Source: Ancrocorticia sp047602305 (GTDB taxonomy: Bacteria; Actinomycetota; Actinomycetes; Actinomycetales; Actinomycetaceae). From it: a stretch of 64,000 nt of DNA. The notes under the pieces were generated by a model. That model saw only the letters and a list, made by a program, of their open reading frames with translations. It was not told where the DNA came from and searched no databases. The stretch covers positions 372,001 to 436,000 of the forward strand of contig JASGHO010000001.1 in NCBI GenBank assembly GCA_047602305.1. The letters are read 5' to 3'. Every line of letters starts with the position of its first letter. Position 1 is the first letter of the stretch. Both the position numbers and the translations under genes were made by a program. Shown piece after piece: positions 16,554-25,690 of the stretch.

Positions 16554-18272
16554 ATGATTTTTGCACCATCCCTGCTACCACTGAACCCGGCGGGTGAGGA
16601 GAGTACGCTCTTCAACGCCCACGCGTTCGATTACATTCCGATCCTCATCTACTTCTCCTTCGTGATTGGCGTTGGCTTCATCATGAAGAAGAAGTCGGAG
16701 AGCGCCGACGGCTTCCTCACCGGTGGCCGTTCCATCCCCGCTTGGGTGACGGGAATTGCCTTCGTCTCTGCCAATCTTGGCGCGGTGGAGATCATGGGAA
16801 TGTCGGCCAACGGCGCCCAGTACGGAATGCCCACATTCCACTACTTCTGGGTTGGCGCCATCCCCGCCATGATCTTCCTCGGCATCGTCATGATGCCCTT
16901 CTACTACGGCTCCAAGGTCCGCTCGGTACCGGAGTTCATGTACAAGCGCTACGGCAAGACGGCCCACCTCATCAACTCGTGGAGCTTTGCGTTGGCACAG
17001 CTCCTCATCGCGGGCATCAACCTCTTCCTGCTGGGCAAGATCATCAACTGGCTGCTGGGCTGGCCGCTGTGGGTAGCCCTCATCGTGGCGGCCGTCATCG
17101 TGTTCACCTACATCACCATGGGAGGACTCTCGGCCGCCATCTACAACGAGGTGCTACAGTTCTTCGTCATCATCGCGGCGCTGCTGCCCCTCACCCTCAT
17201 CGGCCTCAACCGCGTGGGCGGCTGGAGCAGCCTCAAGGAGCAGATCACCGACATCGCGGCTCAAACCGGCAGCGACCCGGCCCTGCAGTTGAACTCCTGG
17301 CCCGGCAACCTGCTCTCCGGCTTCGAATCGCCGGTGATGTCCGTTATCGGTATCGTCTTTGGCCTCGGCTTCGTGTTGTCCTTCGGCTACTGGACCACCA
17401 ACTTCGTCGAGGTGCAGCGTGCGATGGCTTCCGAGTCGATCTCGGCAGCACAGAAGACCCCGATCATCGGCACCTTCGTCAAGATGTTCGTGCCCTTCCT
17501 CGTCATCATCCCCGGCATGGTTGCCGGAGTTCTCGTGAGCGAAGTGGCCACCGCCAAGGGCCTGGGCGAATCGTTCGAGTACAACAACGCCATTCTGCTG
17601 CTCATGCGTGATGTGCTGCCCAACGGCCTGCTGGGCCTGGCCATCACCGGCCTGCTCGCTTCCTTCATGGCGGGCATGGCGGCCAACATCTCGGCGTTCA
17701 ACACCGTGTTCACGGTTGACCTCTACGAGCGTTACATCCGCCCCGGACAGTCGGACGCCCAGTACCTGCGTATGGGCAAGATCGCCACCTTCATGGCCTC
17801 GGTCATCGCCATCTTCACGGCTCTCATCGCTTCGCAGTACGAGAACCTCATGGACTACCTGCAGCAGTTGTTCTCGATGTTCAACGCGCCGCTCTTTGCC
17901 ACGTTCATCATCGGTATGTTCTGGAAGAAGGCCACACCGACAGCCGGTTGGGTCGGCCTCGCCGTCGGTACCCTGAGTGCACTCGGAATCAACATCCTCA
18001 TCTGGGCCGATCTTCTCAATTTGCCCGGCCAGGGCGGCGCCTTCCTCGCGGCCTCAGTGGCCTTCGTCACCGACGTCGTCGCGACGATCATCGTTTCGCG
18101 GTTCACCACCCCGAAGACCTCCGCCGAGCTGCGCGGATTCGTCTACTCGGAAACCCCGCTGGAAGAGCGCAGCGATCCCAAGCTGCACGAACTGCCGCTG
18201 CTGCGCCGTCCGGTGCCGCTCGCAATCATCGCGGGTGTCGCCGTCGTCGTCCTGAACGTCGTCTTCCACTAA
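16554..18272 (+). CDS. Sodium:solute symporter (SSS family), probable galactose carrier
   Basis: Integral membrane symporter, 572 aa, of the SSS/SLC5 family, taking up a solute with sodium. About 13-14 hydrophobic segments can be traced, beginning with FDYIPILIYFSFVIGVGFIM. Family-typical features include GFLTGGRSIPAWVTG and the DLYERYIRP loop. GGGAG precedes the ATG. Divergence from galK and the shared promoter motif point to galactose (or glucose) as substrate, similar in logic to vibrio SGLT; this is inference from context. It is followed 13 bp later by a small membrane protein that is probably co-transcribed. Confidence 0.88.
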   Translation: MIFAPSLLPLNPAGEESTLFNAHAFDYIPILIYFSFVIGVGFIMKKKSESADGFLTGGRSIPAWVTGIAFVSANLGAVEIMGMSANGAQYGMPTFHYFWVGAIPAMIFLGIVMMPFYYGSKVRSVPEFMYKRYGKTAHLINSWSFALAQLLIAGINLFLLGKIINWLLGWPLWVALIVAAVIVFTYITMGGLSAAIYNEVLQFFVIIAALLPLTLIGLNRVGGWSSLKEQITDIAAQTGSDPALQLNSWPGNLLSGFESPVMSVIGIVFGLGFVLSFGYWTTNFVEVQRAMASESISAAQKTPIIGTFVKMFVPFLVIIPGMVAGVLVSEVATAKGLGESFEYNNAILLLMRDVLPNGLLGLAITGLLASFMAGMAANISAFNTVFTVDLYERYIRPGQSDAQYLRMGKIATFMASVIAIFTALIASQYENLMDYLQQLFSMFNAPLFATFIIGMFWKKATPTAGWVGLAVGTLSALGINILIWADLLNLPGQGGAFLAASVAFVTDVVATIIVSRFTTPKTSAELRGFVYSETPLEERSDPKLHELPLLRRPVPLAIIAGVAVVVLNVVFH

Positions 18273-18285
18273 GGAGAAGCAACTC

Positions 18286-18519
18286 ATGCCTTCAGAAAAT
18301 CAGACACAACCCAAGGCGCAGCTGACGGACATCCGCTTCATCATCGCCGCCGCACTCGGTCTCATCGGAATCTTCCTCATCATCTGCTCCTTCATCTTCA
18401 ACGGAGCCGATGAGCTGGCCAAGACCGGTGGCATCAACGCAAACCTGTGGTCGGGGCTGGGGTTGTCCGCCGTCGCCCTCATCATGGGACTGTGGTGGAG
18501 GATTAGCCCCGAAAGCTAA
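18286..18519 (+). CDS. Small two-span membrane protein beside the symporter
   Basis: A 77-aa protein not recognised as a named family. It has a short polar N-terminus, two hydrophobic segments (about residues 17-38 and 54-70) joined by a polar loop with NGADELAKTGG, and a WWRISPES tail. AAGGAG precedes the ATG and the gap to the symporter stop is 13 bp, so co-expression is very likely. It may be an accessory or stabilising subunit of the symporter, as small partners are known for other SSS carriers; no function is shown by the sequence itself. Confidence 0.75.
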   Translation: MPSENQTQPKAQLTDIRFIIAAALGLIGIFLIICSFIFNGADELAKTGGINANLWSGLGLSAVALIMGLWWRISPES

Positions 18520-18637
18520 TTGGAACAATCTTTGCGCCACGACTGCCCGCCACGTTTTGCCCATTGAGCCGTGCCACTTACACTCAATACGGCAGCAAAA
18601 TCGCCCGAATCCGGCGCGAAAGATGAGGTGGGCAGTC

Positions 18638-19648
18638 GTGGCACAGAGGAAACGTCCGTCGATGAGCGACGTGGCCCGGTTGGCGGGAGTCTCGACGCAG
18701 ACGGTCTCGCGGGTCATCAACGGCGAACCCTACGTCAAAGAAGCCAAACGTGAGAGCGTCCTGGAGGCGATGCGCCAGCTGCATTACGTTCCGAACTCGG
18801 CCGCTCGGGCGATGAAGTCGGGCAGCTTCAAGAACATCGGGGTTGTCTACCACACCCTGCATCCGGTGGGGAATCGTCTCGCGCTGGAAGGAATCGTGGA
18901 GGCGGCTGCGGCCCAGAACTATCGCACCAGCCTCATCCATTGGAGTTCGTTGGTGTCCGAATCCGATGGCCAGACGGTGATGCGGCTGGGCGAGATGTCC
19001 ATCGACGCCGCGATCGTTATCGTGTCCTCCTCGTCCGAGTCCGGGGCGGCCACCACGCGTTTGGGGCGGCTTCCCGTTCCCACCGTGGTTCTCGGGAGTC
19101 TGGTGGAGGGGGAGGTCTCTTCCGTCGGCATCGATCAGGCCAGCGGAACCGAGGCCGCCGTGCAACACCTTCTCGACCTGGGCCACACCACCGTGCATCA
19201 CATCGCTGGCCCGGCACTATCCATCCATTCACAGAGCCGCCAGCGGGCCTGGCAAGCCACGCTGGAAAAGAACTCGCGGGAGGTTGCGCAGCTGGCTCGC
19301 GGCGACTGGTCGCCCACCTCGGGCTACCTCGCGGCACAGGAACTTCTGCGCGGCGAGGCACCCACAGCAATCTTCGTCGCCAACGACCAGATGGCGCTCG
19401 GCGCCTACCGCGCAGTCCTGGAAGCGGGCCTGCGCATCCCGCAGGACATCTCCATCATCGGCTGCGACGACATCGACGAAGCCTGCCAATTCCCCACCCC
19501 ACTCACCACCATCAACCAGCACTGGGACCGCGCCGGACACGAGACGCTGAGTGTCGCACTCGACATGCTCAGCACCGGTTCCCCCAGCACCGTCTCGATT
19601 CCCACCGAACTGGTGGTTCGCGAGTCCACCGCACCGCCGCGGTCCTAG
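18638..19648 (+). CDS. LacI-family regulator, probable galactose regulator
   Basis: LacI/GalR-type DNA-binding protein, 336 aa. The helix-turn-helix reads PSMSDVARLAGVSTQTVSRV at residues 7-26, followed by the hinge and a sugar-binding domain ending near IGCDDIDEACQFPTPLTT. GTG 18638 is preferred: GAGGTGG lies 7 bp upstream, and this places the HTH at the usual distance from the N-terminus; ATG 18623 is an alternative. It lies downstream of the symporter pair and upstream of galM, so control of the galactose genes is likely. Operator sequence is unknown; ATTGTGTTGA at the divergent gal promoters is a candidate. Confidence 0.87.
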   Translation: MAQRKRPSMSDVARLAGVSTQTVSRVINGEPYVKEAKRESVLEAMRQLHYVPNSAARAMKSGSFKNIGVVYHTLHPVGNRLALEGIVEAAAAQNYRTSLIHWSSLVSESDGQTVMRLGEMSIDAAIVIVSSSSESGAATTRLGRLPVPTVVLGSLVEGEVSSVGIDQASGTEAAVQHLLDLGHTTVHHIAGPALSIHSQSRQRAWQATLEKNSREVAQLARGDWSPTSGYLAAQELLRGEAPTAIFVANDQMALGAYRAVLEAGLRIPQDISIIGCDDIDEACQFPTPLTTINQHWDRAGHETLSVALDMLSTGSPSTVSIPTELVVRESTAPPRS

Positions 19649-19769
19649 CAGGCGCTTGTAGCCTTCGTGAGGCTACGTGTTCGCGGGGCAGAGCCCTTGC
19701 GGGGCCGTGAGGCCGGCGATTCCGCGTCGGGACACAACTATTCGGTGATAACCGACAAGGAGTCCAGCC

Positions 19770-20660
19770 ATGAACACATCATCCGGCCGCCGCATCGTCC
19801 TGCGCTCCGGCGCCTACGAGGCCCATGTGGTCACCGTGGGCGCGGGTATCGCCCGCTTCACCCACGAGGGCCACGGCCTCATTTCTTCGCATAACGACGA
19901 CGGATTCGCGCCCGCCTACATGGGCAAGACGCTGATCCCTTGGCCCAATCGAGTTGCCGGAGGGGCATACGAGGTGTCCGGTGAGCGGCACCTGTTGCCT
20001 GTCAATGATGCCGAACACCACGCTGCGCTGCACGGATTCATGGCGTGGAGCGAGTGGGAAGTCGTGGCTGAAGCAGCGGACTTTGTGGAGCTGAAGGCAC
20101 TGGTGGCGGCGCGCCCTGGGTATCCCTGGACGTTGACGGCGCGTGTGCGCTACGAGCTGGAGGCCGCGTCCGGGCTTCGCTACTCGTTGCGGGTTGAGAA
20201 CGTCGGGGGTGGCGGCGCGCCCTACGGTTGCGCCTCGCACCCCTACATTTCTTTCGACGGCGCGTTGGTGGACGGGTACGAGATCTCGCTGCCCGCCCGC
20301 TCGGTTCTGGAGGTCGACGGCGACCTCACGCCCGTGGGTTTGCGGGAGGCCGGTGAGCTGGGCGTGGACTTCAGGCAAGCGCGGGTGCTCGGAAGTGGGT
20401 CTCTCGACCACGCCTTCACGGACCTGCCGGAGGGGGAGTGGGAGCTGCGGATTGCGGACACGGCGTCCGGCCACGCGGTGGCGCTCCGAACTGACGCGCG
20501 CTGGATCCAACTCTATTCGGGTGAAGAGATTGGCCGCACCGGCCTCGCGGTGGAACCCATGACCTGCGCCCCGAACGCTTTCAACAATGGTCTGGGGTTG
20601 GTGTGGTTGGCGCCCGGCGAAGCCCACGACTTCAGTTTCAGCCTCGCGGCGGTCTCCTGA
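19770..20660 (+). CDS. galM: Aldose 1-epimerase
   Basis: Mutarotase, 296 aa, interconverting alpha- and beta-galactose before phosphorylation by GalK. Active-site elements are visible: His in ALHGFMAW near residue 90, His in SHPYISF near 157, and the catalytic Glu in VEPMTCAPNAFNNG near 261. AAGGAG precedes the ATG. It follows the LacI gene after 121 bp that include a small hairpin (19658-19676), so it may be a separate or partially attenuated unit. It completes the Leloir set in the window. Confidence 0.92.
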   Translation: MNTSSGRRIVLRSGAYEAHVVTVGAGIARFTHEGHGLISSHNDDGFAPAYMGKTLIPWPNRVAGGAYEVSGERHLLPVNDAEHHAALHGFMAWSEWEVVAEAADFVELKALVAARPGYPWTLTARVRYELEAASGLRYSLRVENVGGGGAPYGCASHPYISFDGALVDGYEISLPARSVLEVDGDLTPVGLREAGELGVDFRQARVLGSGSLDHAFTDLPEGEWELRIADTASGHAVALRTDARWIQLYSGEEIGRTGLAVEPMTCAPNAFNNGLGLVWLAPGEAHDFSFSLAAVS

Positions 20661-20676
20661 GTTCTACTCGACAGCT

Positions 20677-21537
20677 TTACTCGGCCTCGGCGAGCTTCTC
20701 GATCCAGCCCATTGCGCCCGCGCTTTGCACCGAGAGGCTCGCCAACTGGGCTGCCGCGGCGAGCGAGGAGAGTTCGTCCTGGCCCGCTCCGAGCGCCGCC
20801 ACAAAGGCGCCGTGAATAACGTCCCCGGCGCCGAGGGTATCGACGACCTGCTCGGCGGGCACTTCCTGGATGGGGAGCGAGTAGAGCTTCTGGTCAACGA
20901 TGGCCTCGATTGCCGCGCCGCCATGGGTGCGGGCGACGAAGCGCGGTCCTGCACCCACGAGGCTCTCCAGAAGCTGGTCGTCGGGAACCCCTGGCAAATG
21001 GAAGTCCGCGGAGACAATGGCGTGTGTGACGTGCTTGATGAGCGATTCCAAGCCGGGCTTGTAGGAGCCGCCGTCCAGCACCACGGGAATCCCCATGTTC
21101 TCGGCAGTGCGCGCCAGCGCGATCTGTACGTCCATGAGGTGCCCGTCCACCAGTAGCGCGGTGGCGCCGTCGAGAATATCGGCCTCGGGGAATCGGTGCG
21201 TGCGGGCCGTGTTGTTCGAGGAGATGACGGACCGGTTGCCCTGCGTATCGATGGCGACGGCGGAGATGGCCGGGTCGCCGTCGTCGGCAAGGTCGACGAC
21301 GTGAACGTGGGACTCACGCAACCACTCGCGGGCGAGTGCACCAAAAACTCCCGGGCCGATGGGGGAGACGAGGGTGGGGAAGGCGCCGAGGGCGCCGGCG
21401 GTGCGGGCAGCGTTGGCAGCTGGCCCGCCCACGTCCAGGAGTGCCGAGGTGGAGACGACCTTCTCATTGGCGGCCGGGACCGCCTCGACGGTTTGAATGA
21501 GGTCCACGACGGTCAGTCCACAAAACACGGTGCGCAT
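20677..21537 (-). CDS. PfkB-family carbohydrate kinase
   Basis: Ribokinase/PfkB-family kinase, 286 aa. The N-terminal glycine-rich sequence GGPAANAARTAGALG and the C-terminal catalytic motif DTLGAGDVIHGAF (the GAGD Asp being the base) are both present. Substrate could be ribose, fructose or another sugar; fructose released by ScrB is an attractive candidate but unproved. The chosen ATG gives a family-typical N-terminus (MRTVFCGLTVVDLI); the frame is open further upstream. It is convergent with galM (16-bp gap) and divergent from pheS. Confidence 0.85.
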   Translation of the reverse strand: MRTVFCGLTVVDLIQTVEAVPAANEKVVSTSALLDVGGPAANAARTAGALGAFPTLVSPIGPGVFGALAREWLRESHVHVVDLADDGDPAISAVAIDTQGNRSVISSNNTARTHRFPEADILDGATALLVDGHLMDVQIALARTAENMGIPVVLDGGSYKPGLESLIKHVTHAIVSADFHLPGVPDDQLLESLVGAGPRFVARTHGGAAIEAIVDQKLYSLPIQEVPAEQVVDTLGAGDVIHGAFVAALGAGQDELSSLAAAAQLASLSVQSAGAMGWIEKLAEAE

Positions 21538-21726
21538 GGAGCCAAGCCTACGGCTTCTTCCACAGATGCGGCACCTCCTCACAACAACCTTGCCACCGCG
21601 CGAGAGCGTGAGACTGCCCGCACCTGCGCGGGCGGAACCAAAAAGCGTCGGAGGCACCCACTAGAATGGCTCGTGGCACTCGCGCGAAGTCGACTCGCGC
21701 GGGCGATGAATTCACGAAAGGCACAC

Positions 21727-22821
21727 ATGTCTGAGGAAGCCGGAAAGCTGAGCCCCCTCGATGAGGCTGGGATCGCTGCCGCTGTCGAGGCTGCCAAGGC
21801 GGCATTCGACGCAGCGGGCACACTCGAAGAACTGAAGGAAGCGCGTCTCGCCCACAGCGGTGACAACGCGCCAATCACCCAGGCCAATACGCTGATTCGC
21901 GGGCTCGATAAGTCCGAGAAGCCGGTGGCCGGTCGCCTCATGGGCGCCGCGCGCAAGGCGATTCAGGGCGCGCTGGCTGCGGCCACGCAGCGCCTGGAAG
22001 AAGAGGCAGAGGCGCGCGCCATCGCGGAGGAGAAGGTGGATGTCACCCTCCCGAGCCGCCGGAACCCGCTGGGGGCGCGTCACCCGTTGACGGTGCTCCT
22101 GGAGGACGTCGCGGACTTCTTCGTGGGGCTCGGCTGGGATATCGCCGAGGGCCCCGAGGTGGAGCACGAGTGGTTCAACTTCGACGCCCTGAACTTCGGT
22201 CCGGATCATCCGGCGCGGCAGATGCAGGACACCTTCTACGTTGAGGGTGTCGAGACGGTGGGCGCTAGCGCGGGCGTGGACGCCCAGCCCGGCCTGGTGC
22301 TGCGTACCCACACCTCGCCGGTGCAGTCGCACACCATGCTGGAGCGCGGCGCACCGATTTACATTGCCTGCCCCGGCCGCACCTTCCGTACCGATGCGCT
22401 GGACGCCACGCATACGCCGGTGTTCCACCAGGTGGAAGGCCTCGCGGTGGACAAGGGCCTCACGATGGCCCACCTCAAGGGCACCCTGGACCACTTCGCC
22501 AAGGCAATGTTCGGCCCCGAGGCACGCACCCGCCTGCGCCCCTCCTTCTTCCCCTTCACCGAGCCTTCGGCGGAGATGGACCTGTGGTTCCCGCAGAAGA
22601 AGGGTGGCCCGGGCTGGATCGAGTGGGGTGGCTGCGGCATGGTCAACCCCGAGGTGCTGCGCAATGCAGGCATCGATCCCGAGGTCTACTCCGGTTTCGC
22701 TTTCGGCATGGGCATCGAGCGCACGCTCATGCTGCGCCACGGCATCGCGGATATGCGCGACATGGTCGAAGGCGACGTTCGTTTCTCACTTCAGTTCGGC
22801 ACCACCGGAAGGGGTAACTGA
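21727..22821 (+). CDS. pheS: Phenylalanyl-tRNA synthetase alpha subunit
   Basis: Catalytic alpha subunit, 364 aa, of the heterotetrameric synthetase that charges tRNA-Phe. The N-terminal coiled-coil arm is followed by class II motifs, including the motif 2 region with FRTDALDATHTPVFHQVEG and motif 3 GMGIERTLMLRHGI at the end. GAAAGG precedes ATG 21727. The pheT ATG begins 1 bp after its stop codon, so the two are coupled. A gene-free 189-bp spacer separates it from the divergent kinase; no attenuator or T-box was recognised there. Confidence 0.97.
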   Translation: MSEEAGKLSPLDEAGIAAAVEAAKAAFDAAGTLEELKEARLAHSGDNAPITQANTLIRGLDKSEKPVAGRLMGAARKAIQGALAAATQRLEEEAEARAIAEEKVDVTLPSRRNPLGARHPLTVLLEDVADFFVGLGWDIAEGPEVEHEWFNFDALNFGPDHPARQMQDTFYVEGVETVGASAGVDAQPGLVLRTHTSPVQSHTMLERGAPIYIACPGRTFRTDALDATHTPVFHQVEGLAVDKGLTMAHLKGTLDHFAKAMFGPEARTRLRPSFFPFTEPSAEMDLWFPQKKGGPGWIEWGGCGMVNPEVLRNAGIDPEVYSGFAFGMGIERTLMLRHGIADMRDMVEGDVRFSLQFGTTGRGN

Positions 22822-22822
22822 G

Positions 22823-25402
22823 ATGCCACGTATTCCGATTGACTGGCTCGCCAGCCACGTAGAGGTTCCCGCCGGACTGACGCCCGAGCAGCTCGCCGCT
22901 GATCTGGTGCGCGTTGGCCTGGAAGAAGAGGCTATTCACGAGGCGGAGGTGACCGGTCCCGTCGTGGTGGGCAAGGTTTTGACCCTTGACGCCAAGGAAC
23001 AGTCCAACGGCAAGGTCATCAACTACTGCCGCGTGGACGTGGGCGATCACAATGACACCCCCGGCACCGGCAAGGAGCCGAGCGAGCTGGCTTCCCGCGG
23101 CATCGTCTGCGGCGCGCACAACTTCGAGGCGGGGGACTACGTTGTGGTCTCGCTGCCCGGCGCCGTGCTGCCCGGCGGATTCGCCATCGCCACCCGCAAG
23201 ACCTACGGTCACTTCTCCGACGGCATGATCTGCTCCTCGGTTGAGTTGGGCATCGGCCAGGATCACGCCGGCATCATCGTGCTCGCCAAGAAGGACGACG
23301 CCGACGCCATCGCCGCACTTCCGCCCGTGGGCACCGACGCGCTGCCGCTTCTCGGCATCGCGGGGGAGACGTTGGAAATCAACATCACCCCGGACCGCGG
23401 CTACTGCTTCTCCATGCGTGGAGTGGCACGCGAGTACCATCACTCCACCGGTGCGGCCTTCGTTGACGCGGCGCTGGAGGAGAACCTGGCGACGCCCTTG
23501 CCTGCGCCGACTGCCGATGGCTTCCCGGTGCTGGTGGAGGATGACGCCCCGATTCACGGTGTGGTGGGCTGCGATCGTTTTGTCACGCGGGTTGTGCGCG
23601 GGGTGAATCCGAACGCGGAGTCGCCGAAGTGGATGCAGGATCGCCTGACGCAGGCGGGCATGCGCCCGATCTCGCTGGCGGTGGATGCCACCAATTACGT
23701 CATGCTTGATCTCGGTCAGCCGCTGCATGCCTACGACCTGGACAAGGTCTCTGGTCCGATCGTGGTGCGCCGCGCCCGCGCCGGTGAAACCCTCGTGACG
23801 CTGGATGAGGTATCGCGTCAATTGGGCGTCGAGGACCTGCTCATCACCGACTGCGAGGGTGGGCACGGCGCGCGCGTACTCGGACTCGCGGGCACCATGG
23901 GTGGCCTCGATACCGAAATCACCGATGGCACGGTCAACGTGCTGGTGGAAGCCGCACACTTCGACCCCATCTCCGTGGCGCGCCAGGCGCGCCGCCACAA
24001 GCTGCCGAGCGAGGCCTCCAAGCGCTTTGAGCGCGGCGTGGATCCGCTCCTGCCGGGTGTTGCCGCACAGGCCGTTGTTGATCTGCTCGTCGAGTACGGT
24101 GGCGGAGTTGCTGGGCCCGAGGTGTTCGATCTCAACGAGACTTCGGCTCCGGCGGTTCAGCAGTTCCCCGTGGCTGAGGTTGCGCGTTTGGCTGGCCTGG
24201 AGGTTTCCGAGGAGCGCATCAAGGAGATCCTCACCGATATCGGTTGCTCCGTTTCTGGTGCCGGTGCCGTGCTGGAGGTAACGCCTCCGACATGGCGCCC
24301 TGACCTGGTGGCCCCGGCGCACTTTGTCGAGGAGATCGCGCGCCTGGTTGGCTACGATGAGATTCCCTCGATTCTCCCGAGCGCCCCGGCGGGTAACGGC
24401 CTCACCGTGGTACAGCGCCAGCGCCGCGACGTGCTGCGTGCGCTTGCCGAGCAGGGCTGGGTGCAGGTGCTGTCCTACCCCTTCGTGTCTGCCGATACCT
24501 TTGACAAGCAGGGTATTTCGGGTGATGACGAGCGCCGCGTGGCAGTCAAGCTCATCAACCCGCTGCAGGACGAGGCGGGCTACCTGCGCACCTCCGTGCT
24601 TGATTCGCTGCTGGCCACCGCTCAGCTCAACGTGTCGCGCGGCAACCCCGCGGTGGCGGTGTACGAGGCGAGCCTCGTGGCCCGTCCCTCCGGCATTGCC
24701 CCGGCGGTTGCTGCCGGCGTGGGTGCCCGTCCCTCGGACGAGGAGCTGGCCAAGCTGCACGCCGCCATCCCGAACCAGCCGCACCACATTGCCGGTGTCG
24801 CGTGCGGTTCCGTGACCCAGCCGCAGGCCGGGCTCGAGGCCGTGACCTGGGATTGGCGCGACGCCGTCGAGGCAGCGTTGATCATTGGCCGCACCGTTGG
24901 TCTGGAGCTGGAGATCAAGGCCGCTGAGCAGGCGCCGTGGCATCCGGGACGCTGCGCGGCGATTCTCGCCGGTGGCGCGGTGGTTGGCTACGCTGGCGAA
25001 CTAGCTCCGGCGGTGTGCAAGGCTTTCGAATTGCCCAAGCGTTCGGTTGCCTTCGAAGTTGATTCCGATGCGCTGTTCGCCGCCCGCGGCGATGTTGCGG
25101 CCCAGGTGGTGCCCGTGCTCACCTACCCGGCAGCGAAGGAGGATGTGGCGCTCGTGGTGGACGAGTCCGTCACCGCCGCCGAGCTGGAGGCCGTGGTACG
25201 CCAGGCCGCCGGTGAGCTGCTCGAAGATCTGCGCCTGTTCGACGTCTACGTGGGTTCGCAAGTTCCCGAGGGCAAGAAGTCGCTTGCTTTCGCGCTGCGT
25301 CTGCGTGGCGATCACACGCTCACCGCCGAGGAGACGGCTGGCGTGCGCAAGCGCATCGTCAGGCAGACAAAGAAGAAGTTCGGAGCCGAGCTGCGAGGCT
25401 GA
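22823..25402 (+). CDS. pheT: Phenylalanyl-tRNA synthetase beta subunit
   Basis: Beta subunit, 859 aa, with the full bacterial layout: an N-terminal tRNA-binding (EMAP-like) domain near residues 40-150, B3/B4 editing domain in the middle, B5 domain near 400-480, a pseudo-synthetase core, and a C-terminal ferredoxin-like anticodon-binding domain ending DHTLTAEETAGVRKRIV. GGAAGGGG at the end of pheS serves as ribosome binding site. Transcription ends at the 16-bp hairpin at 25457-25496. Confidence 0.97.
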   Translation: MPRIPIDWLASHVEVPAGLTPEQLAADLVRVGLEEEAIHEAEVTGPVVVGKVLTLDAKEQSNGKVINYCRVDVGDHNDTPGTGKEPSELASRGIVCGAHNFEAGDYVVVSLPGAVLPGGFAIATRKTYGHFSDGMICSSVELGIGQDHAGIIVLAKKDDADAIAALPPVGTDALPLLGIAGETLEINITPDRGYCFSMRGVAREYHHSTGAAFVDAALEENLATPLPAPTADGFPVLVEDDAPIHGVVGCDRFVTRVVRGVNPNAESPKWMQDRLTQAGMRPISLAVDATNYVMLDLGQPLHAYDLDKVSGPIVVRRARAGETLVTLDEVSRQLGVEDLLITDCEGGHGARVLGLAGTMGGLDTEITDGTVNVLVEAAHFDPISVARQARRHKLPSEASKRFERGVDPLLPGVAAQAVVDLLVEYGGGVAGPEVFDLNETSAPAVQQFPVAEVARLAGLEVSEERIKEILTDIGCSVSGAGAVLEVTPPTWRPDLVAPAHFVEEIARLVGYDEIPSILPSAPAGNGLTVVQRQRRDVLRALAEQGWVQVLSYPFVSADTFDKQGISGDDERRVAVKLINPLQDEAGYLRTSVLDSLLATAQLNVSRGNPAVAVYEASLVARPSGIAPAVAAGVGARPSDEELAKLHAAIPNQPHHIAGVACGSVTQPQAGLEAVTWDWRDAVEAALIIGRTVGLELEIKAAEQAPWHPGRCAAILAGGAVVGYAGELAPAVCKAFELPKRSVAFEVDSDALFAARGDVAAQVVPVLTYPAAKEDVALVVDESVTAAELEAVVRQAAGELLEDLRLFDVYVGSQVPEGKKSLAFALRLRGDHTLTAEETAGVRKRIVRQTKKKFGAELRG

Positions 25403-25456
25403 GAGATTGCGCCATTGGTATGGAGTCTTTAGCGTAGTGGCTAAGAAGATCTGAAC

Positions 25457-25496
25457 AGGGGAGGGCCTCACCAATCAAAAGGTGAGGCCCTCCCCT
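25457..25496. terminator. Strong hairpin after pheT
   Basis: AGGGGAGGGCCTCACC (25457-25472) is perfectly complementary to 25481-25496 across an AATCAAAA loop. It lies 54 bp after pheT. The downstream tract is not T-rich, so it would be an intrinsic terminator of the U-poor actinobacterial kind. Confidence 0.8.
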
Positions 25497-25690
25497 GCAA
25501 ACTCACGAAGTCCGTTCCGCCTGGCCCGCATTTTCGTCTCTGTAGATGCATGTAGGTGGTGCGTCTTCCCCATTGACGGTCCATTAGCGAGACAGCCGGC
25601 CATGACAAAGCGCAGACTTGTCTCATCTGAACGAGTGCTTCTGCCATTGGCAATGGAGCTCTGCGGTCACAACCTATGGAGGGAACTCAC

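Noticed and set aside
25403..25690. Possible tRNA or riboswitch between pheT and the protease
   Set aside because: Apart from the terminator hairpin I could not fold a cloverleaf or match any riboswitch core.
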